64,000 nucleotides of DNA from an uncultured Luteitalea sp. (GCA_934541105.1 CAKTDA010000004.1:401961-465960); one strand, 5' to 3'. Shown: positions 28,991 to 37,525, numbered from the stretch's first letter. Numbers and translations are program-made. Notes: generated by a model not told the origin, from the sequence alone.

Positions 28991-30468
28991 TCGAGGTCCT
29001 GTACGAGCATCCGGCGTGGTTCGCGCGGCTCTTCGACGCGCTCGACGCACGGCAGGTGCCGTACCGGACGAGGCATGCGGCGTCGCTGCGATTCGCGCCT
29101 GACTGGGCGCACGATCCCGACGCACGCGCCGCGGCACCCGACCTGCTCGTCAACCGCATGAGCCCGTCGGCCGATCGCCGCGGCCATGGCCAGGGCATTC
29201 TCGCCACGTTGCAGTACCTCGAGTCGATGGAGCGGGGCGGCGTCTCCGTGGTGAACGGGTCGAAGGCCTACGGGTACGAGATCTCGAAGGCGCGGCAGAT
29301 GGCCTTGCTCGCCGATCTCGGCCTGCCGTTCCCGCGGACGCGCGTCATCAACGCCGCGCGCGAGGCCGTGCCCGCCACCGAGGGCCTGCGGTGGCCCGTT
29401 GTCGTGAAGCCGAGCGTCGGCGGCAGCGGGGCCGGTGTCCTGCGCTTCGACGACGTGCGCGCGCTCGAGTCGGCGGTGTCCGCGAGCCAACTCGATTTCG
29501 GCGTGGATCGCCTGGCGCTCGTGCAGGAGTTCATCCCGGCACGTGGCGGGCAGATCACCCGCGTGGAAGTGCTCGACGGGCGTTACCTGTACGCGATTGC
29601 GATTCCGGTCTCGGGGCAGGACTTCAACCTGTGCCCGGCGGACCTGTGCGAAGTGCCGGCCCTGGCGGACGTCTCCGCGGCAGGTGGCGTGGAACTCGGG
29701 GGACACTGCGCCGCTGCGCCGGGAGCGGCCGGGCGCCGGGCCGTGCGCGCAGAGCCTTCACGCGAGATCGTCGATGCCGTCGTACGGATGACGACGACGG
29801 CGGGCTTCGACGTGGGCGGCGTGGAGTTCGTCGTCGACGATCGGGACGGGCAGCCGTACTTCTACGACCTGAATGCGCTCTCGAACTTCGTGGCCGATGC
29901 ACCGGCCGTGATCGGCTTCGATCCCTGGGAGCCCTTCGTCGACTACCTGGTCGCGCGCCACGCCGCGGCCATCACCGAACGCCGCGCCCTCGCGGTGACA
30001 ATGCAGCGGGGCTGCGGCCCCGAGGAGGAGAGAGAGTCCATGCCGTATCCCGAATTCCTGATCGCGCCGATGCGCGAGGAACTGACGCAGGTGGGTTTCA
30101 GCGAGTTGCGCACGGCGGCTGACGTCGATCGCGCGGTGTCGCAGCCGGGCACCACGCTCGTCGTCGTGAACTCGGTGTGCGGGTGCGCGGCCGGCAAGGC
30201 ACGCCCGGGCATCGCGCAGGCGATGCAGCACGCCACGCGGCCCGATCACGCCGTGACCGTGTTCGCGGGCGCAGACATCGACGCGACCGATCGTGCGCGT
30301 GGCTACTTCACCGGCTATCCCCCCTCGTCGCCGTCGGTCGGGCTGCTGCGCGACGGCAAGCTGGTGTACATGATGGAGCGGCACCAGATCGAGGGGAACT
30401 CGGCCGACGGCATCGCGCAGGCGTTGACGGCGGCATTCGACAAGTACTGCGCCACGCAGAACGCGTAG
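28987..30468 (+). CDS. RimK-like ATP-grasp protein fused to a BrxA/BrxB-type bacilliredoxin
   Basis: A 493 aa open frame with two recognisable parts. Residues 1-340 are an ATP-grasp ligase: ISKARQMALLADLGLPFPRT, nucleotide-binding VVVKPSVGGSGAGV, LVQEFIPARGG and metal-binding EFVVDDRDGQPYFYDLNAL. Residues 352-493 match BrxA/BrxB bacilliredoxins from MPYPEF to the end, with the redox CGC (398-400) in NSVCGCAAG. Bacilliredoxins remove bacillithiol from proteins. An in-frame ATG at 30040 preceded by GAGGAGGAG could also start a free bacilliredoxin. The acceptor of the ligase is unknown. It is coupled to the TerC gene upstream. Confidence 0.82.
   Translation: MIEVLYEHPAWFARLFDALDARQVPYRTRHAASLRFAPDWAHDPDARAAAPDLLVNRMSPSADRRGHGQGILATLQYLESMERGGVSVVNGSKAYGYEISKARQMALLADLGLPFPRTRVINAAREAVPATEGLRWPVVVKPSVGGSGAGVLRFDDVRALESAVSASQLDFGVDRLALVQEFIPARGGQITRVEVLDGRYLYAIAIPVSGQDFNLCPADLCEVPALADVSAAGGVELGGHCAAAPGAAGRRAVRAEPSREIVDAVVRMTTTAGFDVGGVEFVVDDRDGQPYFYDLNALSNFVADAPAVIGFDPWEPFVDYLVARHAAAITERRALAVTMQRGCGPEEERESMPYPEFLIAPMREELTQVGFSELRTAADVDRAVSQPGTTLVVVNSVCGCAAGKARPGIAQAMQHATRPDHAVTVFAGADIDATDRARGYFTGYPPSSPSVGLLRDGKLVYMMERHQIEGNSADGIAQALTAAFDKYCATQNA
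30021..30042 (+). promoter_or_regulatory. Internal ribosome site for a free bacilliredoxin
   Basis: GAGGAGGAG followed 9 nt later by an in-frame ATG (30040), exactly where the bacilliredoxin homology begins. It is the strongest Shine-Dalgarno stretch in this neighbourhood and suggests that the short protein is made as well as, or instead of, the fusion. Confidence 0.6.
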
Positions 30469-30500
30469 GCCAGGCGTGCGTCCGGCGACAGCCGGTTGTC

Positions 30501-30534
30501 ACGACGGGCACCTCGACGCCGGGGTGCCCGTCGT
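30501..30534. terminator. Bidirectional hairpin between the fusion gene and ferrochelatase
   Basis: A perfect 12-bp stem (30501-30512 with 30523-30534) and a 10-nt loop lie between the two convergent stops. GC-rich, no U tract on either side. Confidence 0.65.
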
Positions 30535-30538
30535 CGCG

Positions 30539-31570
30539 TCAGGGGATCGTGTCGGGGCGGACGGGAGGCGCCGGTTCGCGGGCATCCGGCTGGTCCGGGT
30601 GCACGAGGACGAGCGGGCGGCCGGCGCGGTAGGTCTCCCACGTGCGCACGACCATGTCGGCCAGGGCGTCCACGAATGCCGGGTGCGCGTTGACGGCCGA
30701 TGCCCGTGCCATCGGGATGCCCAGGTCGTCGCACGTTCGCCGCGCCTCGTTGTCGAGGTCGTAGAGCACTTCGACGTGATCGCAGACGAACCCGAGCGGG
30801 CTCAGGATCACGGCGTCGAGGCGACCTGCCGCGTGTTCGTCGCGGATGTGGTCGTTGACGTCCGGGCCGAGCCAGGGGTCCTCGGGGCGGCCGCTGCGGC
30901 TCTGGTACGCGAGCGCCCAGTCCCCGACGCCGAGCCGTCGCGCGACTTCGGCCGCCGACACCTCGAGTTGCCGCCTGTAGGTCTCGGCTCCCGGCATCGC
31001 CGCCGGCACGCTGTGCGCGGTGAACACGAGCCTGGCGCGGTGGCGATCCGGCTCCGGCATCGCGTCTCGCGCCAGGACGATGCGATCGGCCACGGCGGTG
31101 AGGAAGCCCTCGTGCAGGTGCCAGTCGCCGACGTAGGCCACGTCCACCGGCCGGCCGCCCGCCGCGTGCACAGCCTCACGCGCCTGCAGCACGTTGTGCC
31201 GGTACTGCGTGCAACTCGAATACGACCGGTGTGCCGCCGCAATGACCCCGATGGCGCGCCGCACGCCGTCGCGCGACATCTGCGCGAGGACGTCGGGCAG
31301 CAGCGGGCTCCAGTTGCGCATGCCGACGTAGACAGGCAGCGCGAGCCCGCGGGCCCGCAGCCGCGCTCCGAGCCCGGCGGCCTGGTCCATCGTGTGCCGG
31401 GTGAGTGGCGACACGCCGCCGAACTGCTCGTAATGGTGCGCCACTTCCTCGATCCGCTGCTGGGGAACCTGTCGGCCCCGCAGCACGTTGGCCAGGAACG
31501 GGCGGATGTCCGCGGGGCCGAGCGGACCCCCGAACGAGACGAGCAGGACGGCATCGAACGGGCCGGGCAT
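30539..31570 (-). CDS. hemH: Ferrochelatase (protoporphyrin or coproporphyrin type)
   Basis: 343 aa enzyme inserting iron into the porphyrin ring. Seen: N-terminal DAVLLVSFGGPLGP, GMRNWSPLL, SYSSCTQYRHN, the catalytic AHSVP histidine and the conserved FVCDHVEVLYDLD near the C-terminus. No C-terminal membrane anchor or [2Fe-2S] cysteines are present. The SYSSCTQYR loop resembles the coproporphyrin ferrochelatases of Gram-positive bacteria, so the product may be coproheme; this is tentative. The start is set at the ATG 31570 right before the first beta strand, with GAGG 5 nt upstream; 31585 is possible. It is divergent from surE. Confidence 0.92.
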   Translation of the reverse strand: MPGPFDAVLLVSFGGPLGPADIRPFLANVLRGRQVPQQRIEEVAHHYEQFGGVSPLTRHTMDQAAGLGARLRARGLALPVYVGMRNWSPLLPDVLAQMSRDGVRRAIGVIAAAHRSYSSCTQYRHNVLQAREAVHAAGGRPVDVAYVGDWHLHEGFLTAVADRIVLARDAMPEPDRHRARLVFTAHSVPAAMPGAETYRRQLEVSAAEVARRLGVGDWALAYQSRSGRPEDPWLGPDVNDHIRDEHAAGRLDAVILSPLGFVCDHVEVLYDLDNEARRTCDDLGIPMARASAVNAHPAFVDALADMVVRTWETYRAGRPLVLVHPDQPDAREPAPPVRPDTIP

Positions 31571-31627
31571 GTCGGCCTCGATCATAGACGACGGGCTCGT
31601 CGGGGGCGCCCATGCACAGGGCCACCC

Positions 31628-31643
31628 GCCGGACACGTCCGGC
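31628..31643. repeat. Palindrome between hemH and surE
   Basis: A perfect 7-bp inverted repeat with a 2-nt centre. With its flanks it agrees at about 20 of 25 positions with the hairpin after rho (23314-23338), so both may be copies of one small intergenic palindromic element. Confidence 0.4.
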
Positions 31644-31700
31644 AGCTACGACGACGGAAAAGCGTCGCGGGCCTCACCGCCCGCCGGAGACGGCCGCGCA

Positions 31701-32462
31701 ATGCGTACGATACTGGTTACGAATGACGATGGGTACGAGTCGGAGGGGATTGGGGCACTCGCGCGGGCACTGAGGGTGTTGGGGCGGGTGGTCGTGTGTG
31801 CGCCGGTGGGTGAAGCCAGTGCGATCGGGCATGCGCTCACGCTGGCGCGCCCGCTGCGCCTGCGTGAAGTCGAGGCCGACGTCCACGCGGTGGACGGCAC
31901 GCCGGCCGACTGCGTCAACATCGCCGTGGCGCAGGTGCTGCATGGGCAACTGCCAGATCTCGTCGTCTCGGGCATCAACAAGGGATGGAACGTCGGCGAC
32001 GACGTCACGTACTCGGGGACGGTGGGTGGCGCGCTCGAGGGCGTGCTGCTCGGGCTTCCGGCTGTTGCCGTCTCGCTGCAGCGGTCGCATGTCTACGACT
32101 TCTCGCATGCCGCGCGTGCGGCTGTGGAGGTTGCGCGCGACGTGCTGGCCGAGGGGCTGCCGCCGCGTGTGCTGCTGAACGTCAACGTGCCCGAGGGCGA
32201 GCCGCGCGGGTGGGCGTCCACGATCCAGGCGGCGCGGACGCATACGACAAACGTCATGCGGCGCACCGATCCGTGGGGGAGGCCGTACTACTGGCTTGAC
32301 GAGGGGCGGCTCGAGTGGGCGTCGCGGCGCGACACCGATGTCGAGGCCGTCAAGGGCGGGCTCGTCTCGGTCACGCCGCTGCATGCCGACCTCACGGCGC
32401 ACCAGGCGCTCGTGCGGACGGCGGCGCTCGTCGATCGGGTGGGGCGGCGCGATCAGGCCTGA
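31701..32462 (+). CDS. surE: 5'/3'-nucleotidase SurE
   Basis: 253 aa survival protein, a metal-dependent phosphatase acting on nucleoside monophosphates. The N-terminal VTNDDGYES has the metal-binding Asp9-Asp10; ASAIGHALT, the Ser-bearing VDGTPADCVN and the SGINKGWNVGDDVTYSGTVGGA segment complete the active site. Length is typical. The ATG at 31701 is the only sensible start. In many bacteria surE sits beside pcm as part of stationary-phase repair; here pcm is 8 kb away. The last ten bases overlap the small convergent gene that follows. Confidence 0.95.
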   Translation: MRTILVTNDDGYESEGIGALARALRVLGRVVVCAPVGEASAIGHALTLARPLRLREVEADVHAVDGTPADCVNIAVAQVLHGQLPDLVVSGINKGWNVGDDVTYSGTVGGALEGVLLGLPAVAVSLQRSHVYDFSHAARAAVEVARDVLAEGLPPRVLLNVNVPEGEPRGWASTIQAARTHTTNVMRRTDPWGRPYYWLDEGRLEWASRRDTDVEAVKGGLVSVTPLHADLTAHQALVRTAALVDRVGRRDQA

Positions 32463-32641
32463 TAGTCGACGTGCTGGCCCTTGCCGCTCGCGTCGGCGCC
32501 TTCGATGAGGCGGACCATCGCGGCAGCCTCGGCGCGTTTCTCCTGCAGCGCGCGGCTGATGGCGATGGTGGTGCGATCGGGCGTCCGGGCGGCGGGTGAC
32601 GCGTCGGCGCCTGTGCGTGCGAGGGGTGAGATCCCGGTCAT
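32453..32641 (-). CDS. Small helical protein, possibly YjfB-like
   Basis: 62 aa protein with TTIAISRALQEKRAEAAAMVRLIEGA as a likely helix and a tail KGQHVDYQA. The layout resembles the short YjfB-type putative motility proteins, which end in a LGQ-hydrophobic-D motif, but similarity is too short to be sure. The ATG at 32641 has only a weak ribosome site; a GTG six bases upstream is possible. It converges with surE, overlapping by ten bases, and stands alone. Confidence 0.4.
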   Translation of the reverse strand: MTGISPLARTGADASPAARTPDRTTIAISRALQEKRAEAAAMVRLIEGADASGKGQHVDYQA

Positions 32642-32702
32642 GCGCACTCAATCGGCGGGTCGCGGCGGGACTTGAATCCGGTCGAAGGTCCTGCGTGGGT
32701 TG

Positions 32703-32730
32703 CGGGAGAGTGCTGTGGTACACTCTCCCG
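32703..32730. repeat. Perfect 10-bp inverted repeat before tRNA-Pro
   Basis: Arms 32703-32712 and 32721-32730 match perfectly around an 8-nt centre. TACACT (32719-32724), the likely -10 of the tRNA promoter, overlaps the centre and right arm. It could be an operator, or a hairpin ending transcription that arrives from upstream. Confidence 0.55.
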
Positions 32731-32735
32731 GTTGT

Positions 32736-32812
<77 letters not shown>

Positions 32813-32879
32813 TTCACTCCACAGTAATCCCTTCGAACGTCCGCGAAACCGGCGTGAGCCCTGTTCACGCTGACGCGCG

Positions 32880-33644
32880 TCAGCCCGCGATGGCCTCGCG
32901 GGCCTGCGCTTCCAGCCACGCGGCCATCTTCCGCCAGGGCACCGGCCCGTGGCTGATCCGGGCGACGCCGAGTTCAGCCAACCGTGCGCGCGGCGGGACG
33001 CCCGGCAGCGCGATGATGTTCACGGGCAGCGTCACGGCGGCGCAGAGTGCCTCGATCAGGCCCTCATCGGCAAGACCCGGCGCGAAGAAGCCGTGCGCGC
33101 CGGCCTGCTCATAGGCCTTCGCGCGCTCGATGGCGGTGTCGAGCAGCGCCCGGTCGTGCTTGTCGCGCGGCGTCTTCAGGAACACGTCCGTCCGCGCGTT
33201 CACGAACGCGCCCACGGCGGCCGCGGCCCGCGCCGCGGCCTCGACGCGCGGCACCTGGACCGCGAGGTCGTGCAGGCCGCTGCCGCCAATCACCTGGTCC
33301 TCGAAGTTGAAGCCGATGGCCCCGGCATCGAGTGCCCGCGCCACGGTTGCGGCCACCGTCTCGGGCGCCACGCCGTAGCCACCTTCGAGATCCACCGTCA
33401 GCGGCAGGTCCGACGACGCAGCAATGCGGCGGATGTTGTCGATGGCCATCTCCAGCGGGATCTGCTCGCCGTCGGGAAACCCGAACGCCATGGCCACCGG
33501 TGCGCTGCCTGTCGCCAGCGCCTGTGCGCCTGCCGCGGCCACGGCCTTCGCGCTGCCGGGATCCCAGATGTTGTACAGGACCAGCGGCGTGCCCTTGATG
33601 TGGAGACCGTGGAACGTTGCCGCCCGTGACACCTGATCCGACAT
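32880..33644 (-). CDS. Isocitrate lyase/PEP mutase-family enzyme
   Basis: 254 aa TIM-barrel protein of the carboxy-PEP mutase/isocitrate lyase superfamily. Seen: LVLYNIWDPGSAKAV at the first strand, PLTVDLEGGYG with the metal-binding acidic residues, GFNFEDQV and FVNARTDVFL. The KKCGH-type catalytic loop of true isocitrate lyases is absent, so a 2-methylisocitrate-lyase-like or carbon-phosphorus/carboxylate role remains open; such homologues are common and mostly uncharacterised. The ATG at 33644 has GGAGG 9 nt upstream. It appears monocistronic. Confidence 0.88.
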   Translation of the reverse strand: MSDQVSRAATFHGLHIKGTPLVLYNIWDPGSAKAVAAAGAQALATGSAPVAMAFGFPDGEQIPLEMAIDNIRRIAASSDLPLTVDLEGGYGVAPETVAATVARALDAGAIGFNFEDQVIGGSGLHDLAVQVPRVEAAARAAAAVGAFVNARTDVFLKTPRDKHDRALLDTAIERAKAYEQAGAHGFFAPGLADEGLIEALCAAVTLPVNIIALPGVPPRARLAELGVARISHGPVPWRKMAAWLEAQAREAIAG

Positions 33645-33687
33645 CACTCATCACCTCCGGGGCTGATGGTAGCGCGCCTCGCCATGG

Positions 33688-34680
33688 TCATTGGCGTCGC
33701 ACCTTCGGCGGCAGCGCCGACTTCGGGAACTTCGCCACGACGGTGTAGTTGGGATCGACGACGTTGGCCACGCGCGCCTCGCCGGCCTGCGAGAGGACCT
33801 GGTACGCCTCGAGCTTGTCGAAGCCGTAGTCGTCCACGAGCCACTGGATCAACTCGACGTGCGCGATCCGAAATGCGTCCACGAGCGGCCGCACGCTGCC
33901 GGCGACCATGATGTGCGTGTCGTCCTCGATGCGCGGCCACGCGATCCGTCGCCCCTTGATCACCTCGAACTGCAGCGTGACGTCCATCGTGGTCTCGAGG
34001 CCCGAGCCGACGATCTCGCCGTCGCCCTGCAGCGCATGGCCGTCACCGAAGTAGAAGTAGCCGCCGTCGTGGAACACCGGCAGGTACACCGTGGCGCCCT
34101 CGCGCACGTCCGAGGCGTCCATGTTGCCGCCGAAGTTGCCCGGCCACAGTCCACCCCACGCTTCCTGGCCCGCCGGTGCGACCGCGACGCGCCCGAGCAT
34201 GGGACGCAGCGGCAGTTCGATCCGCTTGCTCGCCGAGTTGGGCAGGTCGAGGATCCCGATGTTGCGCGCGCGATCGATCTGCCAGACGAACCGTCGCGCC
34301 GGCAGTGGGTCGTTGAGGATGCGCGTGCGGGAATCGCCGGCCACGGCGCTGATGCCGCCCGGCACGACCGCCGAGATTGCCGTGTCGCGATTGGGGCGGA
34401 CCTTCAGGACCTTCACCACCAGCGTGTCGCTCGTCGTGAGCCCCTCGATGTAGAACGGGCCGACCTCGCCCGGCCAGGCGCCGCCTGCCCGTGCGTAGTA
34501 GTCGTCAGGCTTCGAGAACGTGTGCGACTCGACGATGTCGCCCGGCTTGATGGTGAGCACGGGTTGACGCACGGCAAACGTCGGGACGCCGTGCGTGGGC
34601 ACGAATCGGTGCGTCTCCGCACGGGCATCGGCAGCGAACACGGCAAGGGCGGCGAGCAGGCAGGCAACTGGAGCGTGCAT
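33688..34680 (-). CDS. Exported acetamidase/formamidase-family protein
   Basis: 330 aa member of the FmdA/AmdA family of amide hydrolases. The N-terminus MHAPVACLLAALAVFAADARAE is a clear signal peptide (cut after ADARA), so it acts in the periplasm or outside. Family features: IKPGDIVESHTFS, GPFYIEGLTTSDTLVVKV, NFGGNMDASDVREGATVYLPVF with likely metal ligands, and YFGDGHALQGDGEIVGSGLE. Substrate unknown; formamide or short amides are the family norm, but secretion is atypical for those. It lies 38 nt after a histidine kinase gene on the same strand. Confidence 0.88.
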   Translation of the reverse strand: MHAPVACLLAALAVFAADARAETHRFVPTHGVPTFAVRQPVLTIKPGDIVESHTFSKPDDYYARAGGAWPGEVGPFYIEGLTTSDTLVVKVLKVRPNRDTAISAVVPGGISAVAGDSRTRILNDPLPARRFVWQIDRARNIGILDLPNSASKRIELPLRPMLGRVAVAPAGQEAWGGLWPGNFGGNMDASDVREGATVYLPVFHDGGYFYFGDGHALQGDGEIVGSGLETTMDVTLQFEVIKGRRIAWPRIEDDTHIMVAGSVRPLVDAFRIAHVELIQWLVDDYGFDKLEAYQVLSQAGEARVANVVDPNYTVVAKFPKSALPPKVRRQ

Positions 34681-34718
34681 GGTGCGCGCATCGTACCAGC
34701 GCCGTGCGCCTGGCCGGC

Positions 34719-36761
34719 CTAGTCGTTGCCGGCCCGACGCTGCCTGACGTCGGTCACGGTGCGGAACAGGTCGAGCGGCTCGACGGGCTTGCTGACGTGC
34801 GCGTCGAACCCGGCGGCGAGGATGCGCTCGCGATCCTCGCGCCGCGCGAAGGCCGTCACGGCAACCGCCGGCGCGTGGCGGACGCGCGGATTGGGGAAGT
34901 CGCGGAGCGCGCGAATCAGGTCGAACCCGTCGCGATCGGGCATGCCGATGTCGCTGAGGACCACGTCCACCTCGAGATCGCCGAGCAGCCGCAGGGCCTC
35001 GGCGACCGAGGCGGCGGGTACCGGCACCGCTCCGGCATTCTCGAGCAGCACGCTGAGCATCTCGCGCGAATCGGAGTCGTCCTCGATGATGAGGATCGAG
35101 AGGCCGCGCAGGGGTGATGTCGTACCGCCGTCGGCCCGCGGTGAGGGGCCTGCGGCAGGACGCCCGGCGGCAGCACCGAGCCCGAGCGCGATGGTGAACT
35201 CGGCGCCCAGGCCTTCGCCAGCGCTTGCGGCCGTCACCTCGCCGCCGTGCATCTGCACGATCTGCTTGACGATCGACAGCCCGAGGCCGAGACCGCCGAA
35301 GCGACGGGCATTCGGCGATTCGGCGTGCCGGGAGCGATCGAAGACGTGTGGGAGGAATGCCGGCGGGATGCCGGCTCCGGTGTCGGCCACCCGCAGGTGC
35401 ATCCGGTTGCCGACGCGATCGAGGGTCACGGCGATCTGGCCGCCGTCCTTGTTGAATTTCACGGCGTTGTCGAGCAGGTTGGTGAGCGCCTGCTGCAGGC
35501 GCGCGGGGTCGCCGAGCAACGGCTCCCGACTTGGTTGCAGGGTCGCCGCGAGGTGCAGGCCCCGGGCGTCGGCGAGGGGGCGGGCGGCCTCGACGGCGTG
35601 CGCGACGACGTCTTCGAGGAAGACGGGCTGGAGATCGAGCCTGACGTGCCCCGAGATGATGCGGCTCACGTCGAGCAACTGGTCGATGAGGTGCCGCTGG
35701 GTGAGCGCGCTGCGCTCGATGACCTCGATTGCTCGTCCGGCATCGGCGTCCGAGAGGCCGCCGCGCTTGAGCAGGCTCGTCCAGCCGGTGATGGCGTTGA
35801 GTGGCGTGCGCAGTTCGTGCCCGAGCGTGGCGAGGAACTCGTCCTTCATGCGCCCGGCATCGTCTGCGGCCTGGCGAGCTCGTTGCTCGGAGGCTTCCAG
35901 TGCCTGGTTCCTTTCGATGAGCCTGCGGGCATCGTGGTCGTCGATGAGCGTGCCCAGCCAGCGGAAGACGAGGCCTGGCGGTTCCTCGATGGGGGCCGCG
36001 TGGAGCGCGTGCCACCGCCAGGCTCCATCGTCGGCGCGGCGGAGGCGGCAGCGGGCCTGGTACGGGACGCGCGTGCTGACGGCCTCGCGCCATCCGGCCC
36101 GCAGCGGCGGCACGTCATCGGGGTGCACGGCGCGCTCCCACTCGGCGATCTCGGCCGATCCGGTGTACCGACGCCACGGCTCGTTCAGGAAATCGACGAC
36201 GCCGTCGGTCGTGGCGGTCCACACGATGATCGGGAGGGCATCGGCGAGGCGGCGGAACCATGCGTCGCTGTCGCGGCGCGCGATCTCGATCTGCCGACGC
36301 GCGTCGATGTCGCTGTTGACGCCGATCATCCGGAGCGGCGTGCCGTCGGCATCGTAGGTGAAGCGGACGCGACCTGCGAGCCAGCGGCATCCGCCAGAGG
36401 GGAGGCGGGCGCGGAACTCGAAGGCGCAGCCGTCCTCGTGCCTGGCCATGCTGCGCTGGACGCGCGCGACGACGCTGGCGACATCGTCGGGATGCACGTG
36501 CTCGGCCCAGTGCCTGACGCTGTGCCCGATGGTGCCGGGCGGCAGGTCGTAGAGGCGCTCGAACTCGGGCGACAGTTCGAGACGGTCGTCGGGGATGTGC
36601 CACTCGAACGTGCCGACGTATCCCGCGTCGAGCACCATCTTCGCCAGCGCGTCGCGGTTCTCGCGAGCAGGGTCGGGCGCGGCTGCGGCGTCGCGCGCAG
36701 CATCAGTCGTCCCCGAATGGGTGGATCGTCCCGTGGGTGCCGTCGGGGAGGCGGGGATCAT
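34719..36761 (-). CDS. Hybrid sensor histidine kinase: PAS-PAS-HisKA-HATPase-receiver
   Basis: 680 aa cytosolic sensor. Two PAS domains of the PAS_3 type (about 45-165 and 170-290) with WHIPDDRLELS and VNSDIDARRQIE; a phospho-acceptor His315 in TLGHELRTPLNAI; an ATPase with N box LLDNAVKFN and DTGAGIP/GLGLGLSIV; then a C-terminal receiver with phospho-acceptor Asp604 in VVLSDIGMPD and Lys in HVSKPVEP. No membrane helices, so it senses an internal cue. The start at ATG 36761 begins a disordered Pro/Ala segment; upstream in-frame sequence overlaps the decayed DUF72 gene on the other strand and is not used. Confidence 0.9.
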   Translation of the reverse strand: MIPASPTAPTGRSTHSGTTDAARDAAAAPDPARENRDALAKMVLDAGYVGTFEWHIPDDRLELSPEFERLYDLPPGTIGHSVRHWAEHVHPDDVASVVARVQRSMARHEDGCAFEFRARLPSGGCRWLAGRVRFTYDADGTPLRMIGVNSDIDARRQIEIARRDSDAWFRRLADALPIIVWTATTDGVVDFLNEPWRRYTGSAEIAEWERAVHPDDVPPLRAGWREAVSTRVPYQARCRLRRADDGAWRWHALHAAPIEEPPGLVFRWLGTLIDDHDARRLIERNQALEASEQRARQAADDAGRMKDEFLATLGHELRTPLNAITGWTSLLKRGGLSDADAGRAIEVIERSALTQRHLIDQLLDVSRIISGHVRLDLQPVFLEDVVAHAVEAARPLADARGLHLAATLQPSREPLLGDPARLQQALTNLLDNAVKFNKDGGQIAVTLDRVGNRMHLRVADTGAGIPPAFLPHVFDRSRHAESPNARRFGGLGLGLSIVKQIVQMHGGEVTAASAGEGLGAEFTIALGLGAAAGRPAAGPSPRADGGTTSPLRGLSILIIEDDSDSREMLSVLLENAGAVPVPAASVAEALRLLGDLEVDVVLSDIGMPDRDGFDLIRALRDFPNPRVRHAPAVAVTAFARREDRERILAAGFDAHVSKPVEPLDLFRTVTDVRQRRAGND

Positions 36762-36902
36762 GGCGCAGTCGTGGGCGACAGGGTCGTGACTGGGGGTGCA
36801 GTGTACCGGCAAATGCCGTGCATCGCACGCCAGGAAACAGGAAGGTTGCCACTTACCGCTCAGTTCGAAGCGGATGGCACGAAGCTCGCGAGGGCCGGGA
36901 GC

Positions 36903-37305
36903 ATGGTCGTCCGACCTCGCGTGGGTTGTTCGGGCTGGGACCATCCCGACTGGAAGGCTCGGTTCCACGCCGCCGATGTGCCCCGGCGCCGGTGGCTCGA
37001 GGCGTACTCCGGAATCTTCGACACCGTCGAACTGAGCCGCTACCTCACGCATATCACGCGGCTCCGCGAGCCGGAGGAATCCATTCACAGGCTCCTCGAA
37101 CACGTGATCGAGTTCCGGCACGAGACCGGCGTGGACGACGACGCCCTGACCCTCCTGCGGGAGCACGGTGTGGGCATCTGCCTGCACGACATGCCTGGCG
37201 GTACAGGCGGGTGCGCGCGTCCATGCCTACTTCAACAACGACGTCGACGCGCAAGCGCCGACCGACGCCCGTCGCCTCAGGGAGCGCCTCGATCTCATCC
37301 TCCAG
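36903..37305 (+). pseudogene. Decayed DUF72 gene
   Basis: Remnant of a DUF72 protein (TIM-barrel family normally about 240-300 aa). The start is intact: VGCSGWDHPDWKARF and RRRWLEAYSGIFDTVEL. The frame then jumps to RYLTHITRLREPEESI, then to VIEFRHET and GICLHDMPGG, so two internal blocks normally present (after DTVE and after the RLREPEE helix) are gone. After about 37198 the frame shifts: the YFNNDV and DARRLRERL motifs continue in a different reading frame to about 37305. Two or three deletions plus a frameshift make it non-functional. The end overlaps a small gene on the other strand. Confidence 0.75.
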
Positions 37306-37525
37306 CCCGGCTCTGCCGCACGTCCCGCCGCTCGCCGCGCGCGCGCGCATCCTGCTTCGGCCGACTCGCATCGTCATCGGCCTCGATCCGCTCGGCGGGC
37401 GTCTCGCTGACGACGTGACCGGCCTGGTCGCGGCCGACATCGTCGGGGCGGGCCAACTGCTCACGTTCGCGATGCTCCTGCTGGGGTGTCTCACGGTTGC
37501 TGATGCCTGTCTTGCTGGATGTCAT
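37295..37525 (-). CDS. Small, highly charged disordered protein
   Basis: 76 aa protein of unknown function, almost without hydrophobic residues: MTSSKTGISNRETPQQEHRE at the start, then Asp/Glu/Arg-rich stretches such as SETPAERIEADDD and RARGERRDVR. It is predicted to be intrinsically disordered. The ATG at 37525 is preceded by GAGGGA about 8 nt upstream. It faces away from the baeRF-like gene across about 145 nt. Composition differs from the antisense artefacts elsewhere, which are dominated by Arg, Ala and Val, so I regard it as probably real. Confidence 0.5.
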   Translation of the reverse strand: MTSSKTGISNRETPQQEHREREQLARPDDVGRDQAGHVVSETPAERIEADDDASRPKQDARARGERRDVRQSRAGG

